Shown here: positions 6,187-6,654 of the stretch, one piece after another | Layout of the letters: each line of letters begins with the position of its first letter | How positions within the stretch are numbered: the stretch's first letter is position 1 | Source of the DNA: an uncultured Litorivicinus sp. | GTDB taxonomy: Bacteria; Pseudomonadota; Gammaproteobacteria; Pseudomonadales; Litorivicinaceae | NCBI GenBank assembly: GCA_938091715.1 | Contig: CALKMT010000032.1 | Span: forward strand, 1 to 6,654 | DNA length: 6,654 nt | Reading direction: 5' to 3' | Translations under genes and position numbers: made by a program | The notes under the pieces: generated by a model | Databases searched by the model: none | Seen by the model: the letters and a program-made list of their open reading frames with translations, nothing else | Told to the model about the DNA's origin: nothing

Positions 6187-6654
6187 TAGTTAAGCCCCAG
6201 GAAAGCCGGCAGCGGTACCAAATAAATACCCAGCCCTTGTTGAACGATGTACCAGGTGCCAATCGCCACAATCGTGGCCACCAGACCCAACAACCAGAGT
6301 TTTCGCTCGCCTAACACGACACCGCCGATGACCAAAAAAGCGATGGTCGAGGGGATATAACCCAGCGGTCGCAGCAGCAAGGCATAGGCCACCATCAAAA
6401 CCACCAGTGCCAGCGTGCGAGTCCAATCAAACGCTCGCCACCCTTGGGCATCCTCGGGCAAATCGTCCCGGGACTCAAAGACCAGAGTGGCCAGCGAAAA
6501 AATAATGCCCAACACCGCCAACCCTAGGGGCAGCGTGTTGGGTTTGAAGGGCATCCGCTGCTCGAATGGCAGCAGCGGATGGATCCATGCCAAATACCCA
6601 TAACCGACCGAGAAGGCCAGAATTGCAAGGGCGACAATTCGGTCGATGTTCAGG
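6186..6654 (-). CDS. tctB: Tripartite tricarboxylate transporter, small permease subunit, 5' end cut by window edge
   Basis: 155 residues are visible and the frame runs off the window edge. The first visible residues, LNIDRIVALAILAF, look like the typical TctB N-terminus, so the real start is probably within a few codons outside. The in-frame TTG at 6593 would remove the first membrane helix and is unlikely to be the start. Hydrophobic segments appear at about 6-24, 41-59, 79-96, 99-115 and 119-140, with a charged loop (ESRDDLPEDAQGW) after the second. TctB is the weakly conserved small subunit that accompanies TctA in the inner membrane. The stop overlaps the tctA start by one base. The family call rests on size, topology and position; sequence conservation in this family is low. 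Confidence 0.88.
   Translation of the reverse strand, partial: LNIDRIVALAILAFSVGYGYLAWIHPLLPFEQRMPFKPNTLPLGLAVLGIIFSLATLVFESRDDLPEDAQGWRAFDWTRTLALVVLMVAYALLLRPLGYIPSTIAFLVIGGVVLGERKLWLLGLVATIVAIGTWYIVQQGLGIYLVPLPAFLGLN
6552..6581. repeat. 11-bp perfect inverted repeat with 8-base loop inside tctB
   Basis: CATCCGCTGCT at 6552-6562 is perfectly complementary to AGCAGCGGATG at 6571-6581, separated by CGAATGGC. In the message it spans the codons for HPLLPFEQRM, about 25-35 residues into TctB. It is GC-rich and stable on paper, with no U-run. It could affect mRNA processing or the ratio of upstream to downstream products, or it could be chance. Confidence 0.6.

Overview
The window looks like chromosomal DNA of a GC-rich proteobacterium, probably a marine or environmental gammaproteobacterium. 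This rests on the coding style, the compact overlapping genes and the gene families present, so the lineage is an inference. Two gene blocks converge on a gap of about 50 bases. There is no rRNA, tRNA, CRISPR array, insertion sequence or integrase.

Block 1 (1-2811, plus strand) is four tightly coupled genes: the C-terminal 192 residues of an HprK-related P-loop kinase, a histidine phosphatase, a metallophosphatase resembling the PPP family with a large insert, and an 87-residue protein of the amphi-Trp type. Junctions are ATGA overlaps or a 2-base gap. I recognise this as part of the poorly characterised 'GAK' neighbourhood, in which HprK-related kinase B occurs with an ATP-grasp enzyme, a CofD-like protein, and amphi-Trp and XXXCH proteins. 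No biochemical role is established to my knowledge. One kinase beside two unrelated phosphatases suggests a phosphorylation/dephosphorylation cycle on an unknown substrate. The rest of the set should lie upstream of base 1.

Block 2 (2862-6654, minus strand, read right to left) is a carboxylate-uptake operon of the tripartite tricarboxylate transporter (TTT) type. It holds tctB (its start lies just outside the window), tctA, and an AbrB-family membrane protein, followed by a VanX/DdpX-type D-Ala-D-Ala dipeptidase. The solute-binding protein gene (tctC) is not in the window and may lie further upstream.

Between the AbrB gene and the dipeptidase is a short remnant that the intact genes do not explain. 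It is 38 codons closely resembling the C-terminus of a TRAP-transporter large permease (DctM), closed by an in-frame stop on its upstream side and ending one base before the dipeptidase start. The simplest reading is that the dipeptidase once followed a TRAP operon and that the TTT-abrB block replaced most of it.

The most interesting items are the GAK-type kinase/phosphatase cassette, the dctM scar, and an 11-bp perfect inverted repeat inside tctB.
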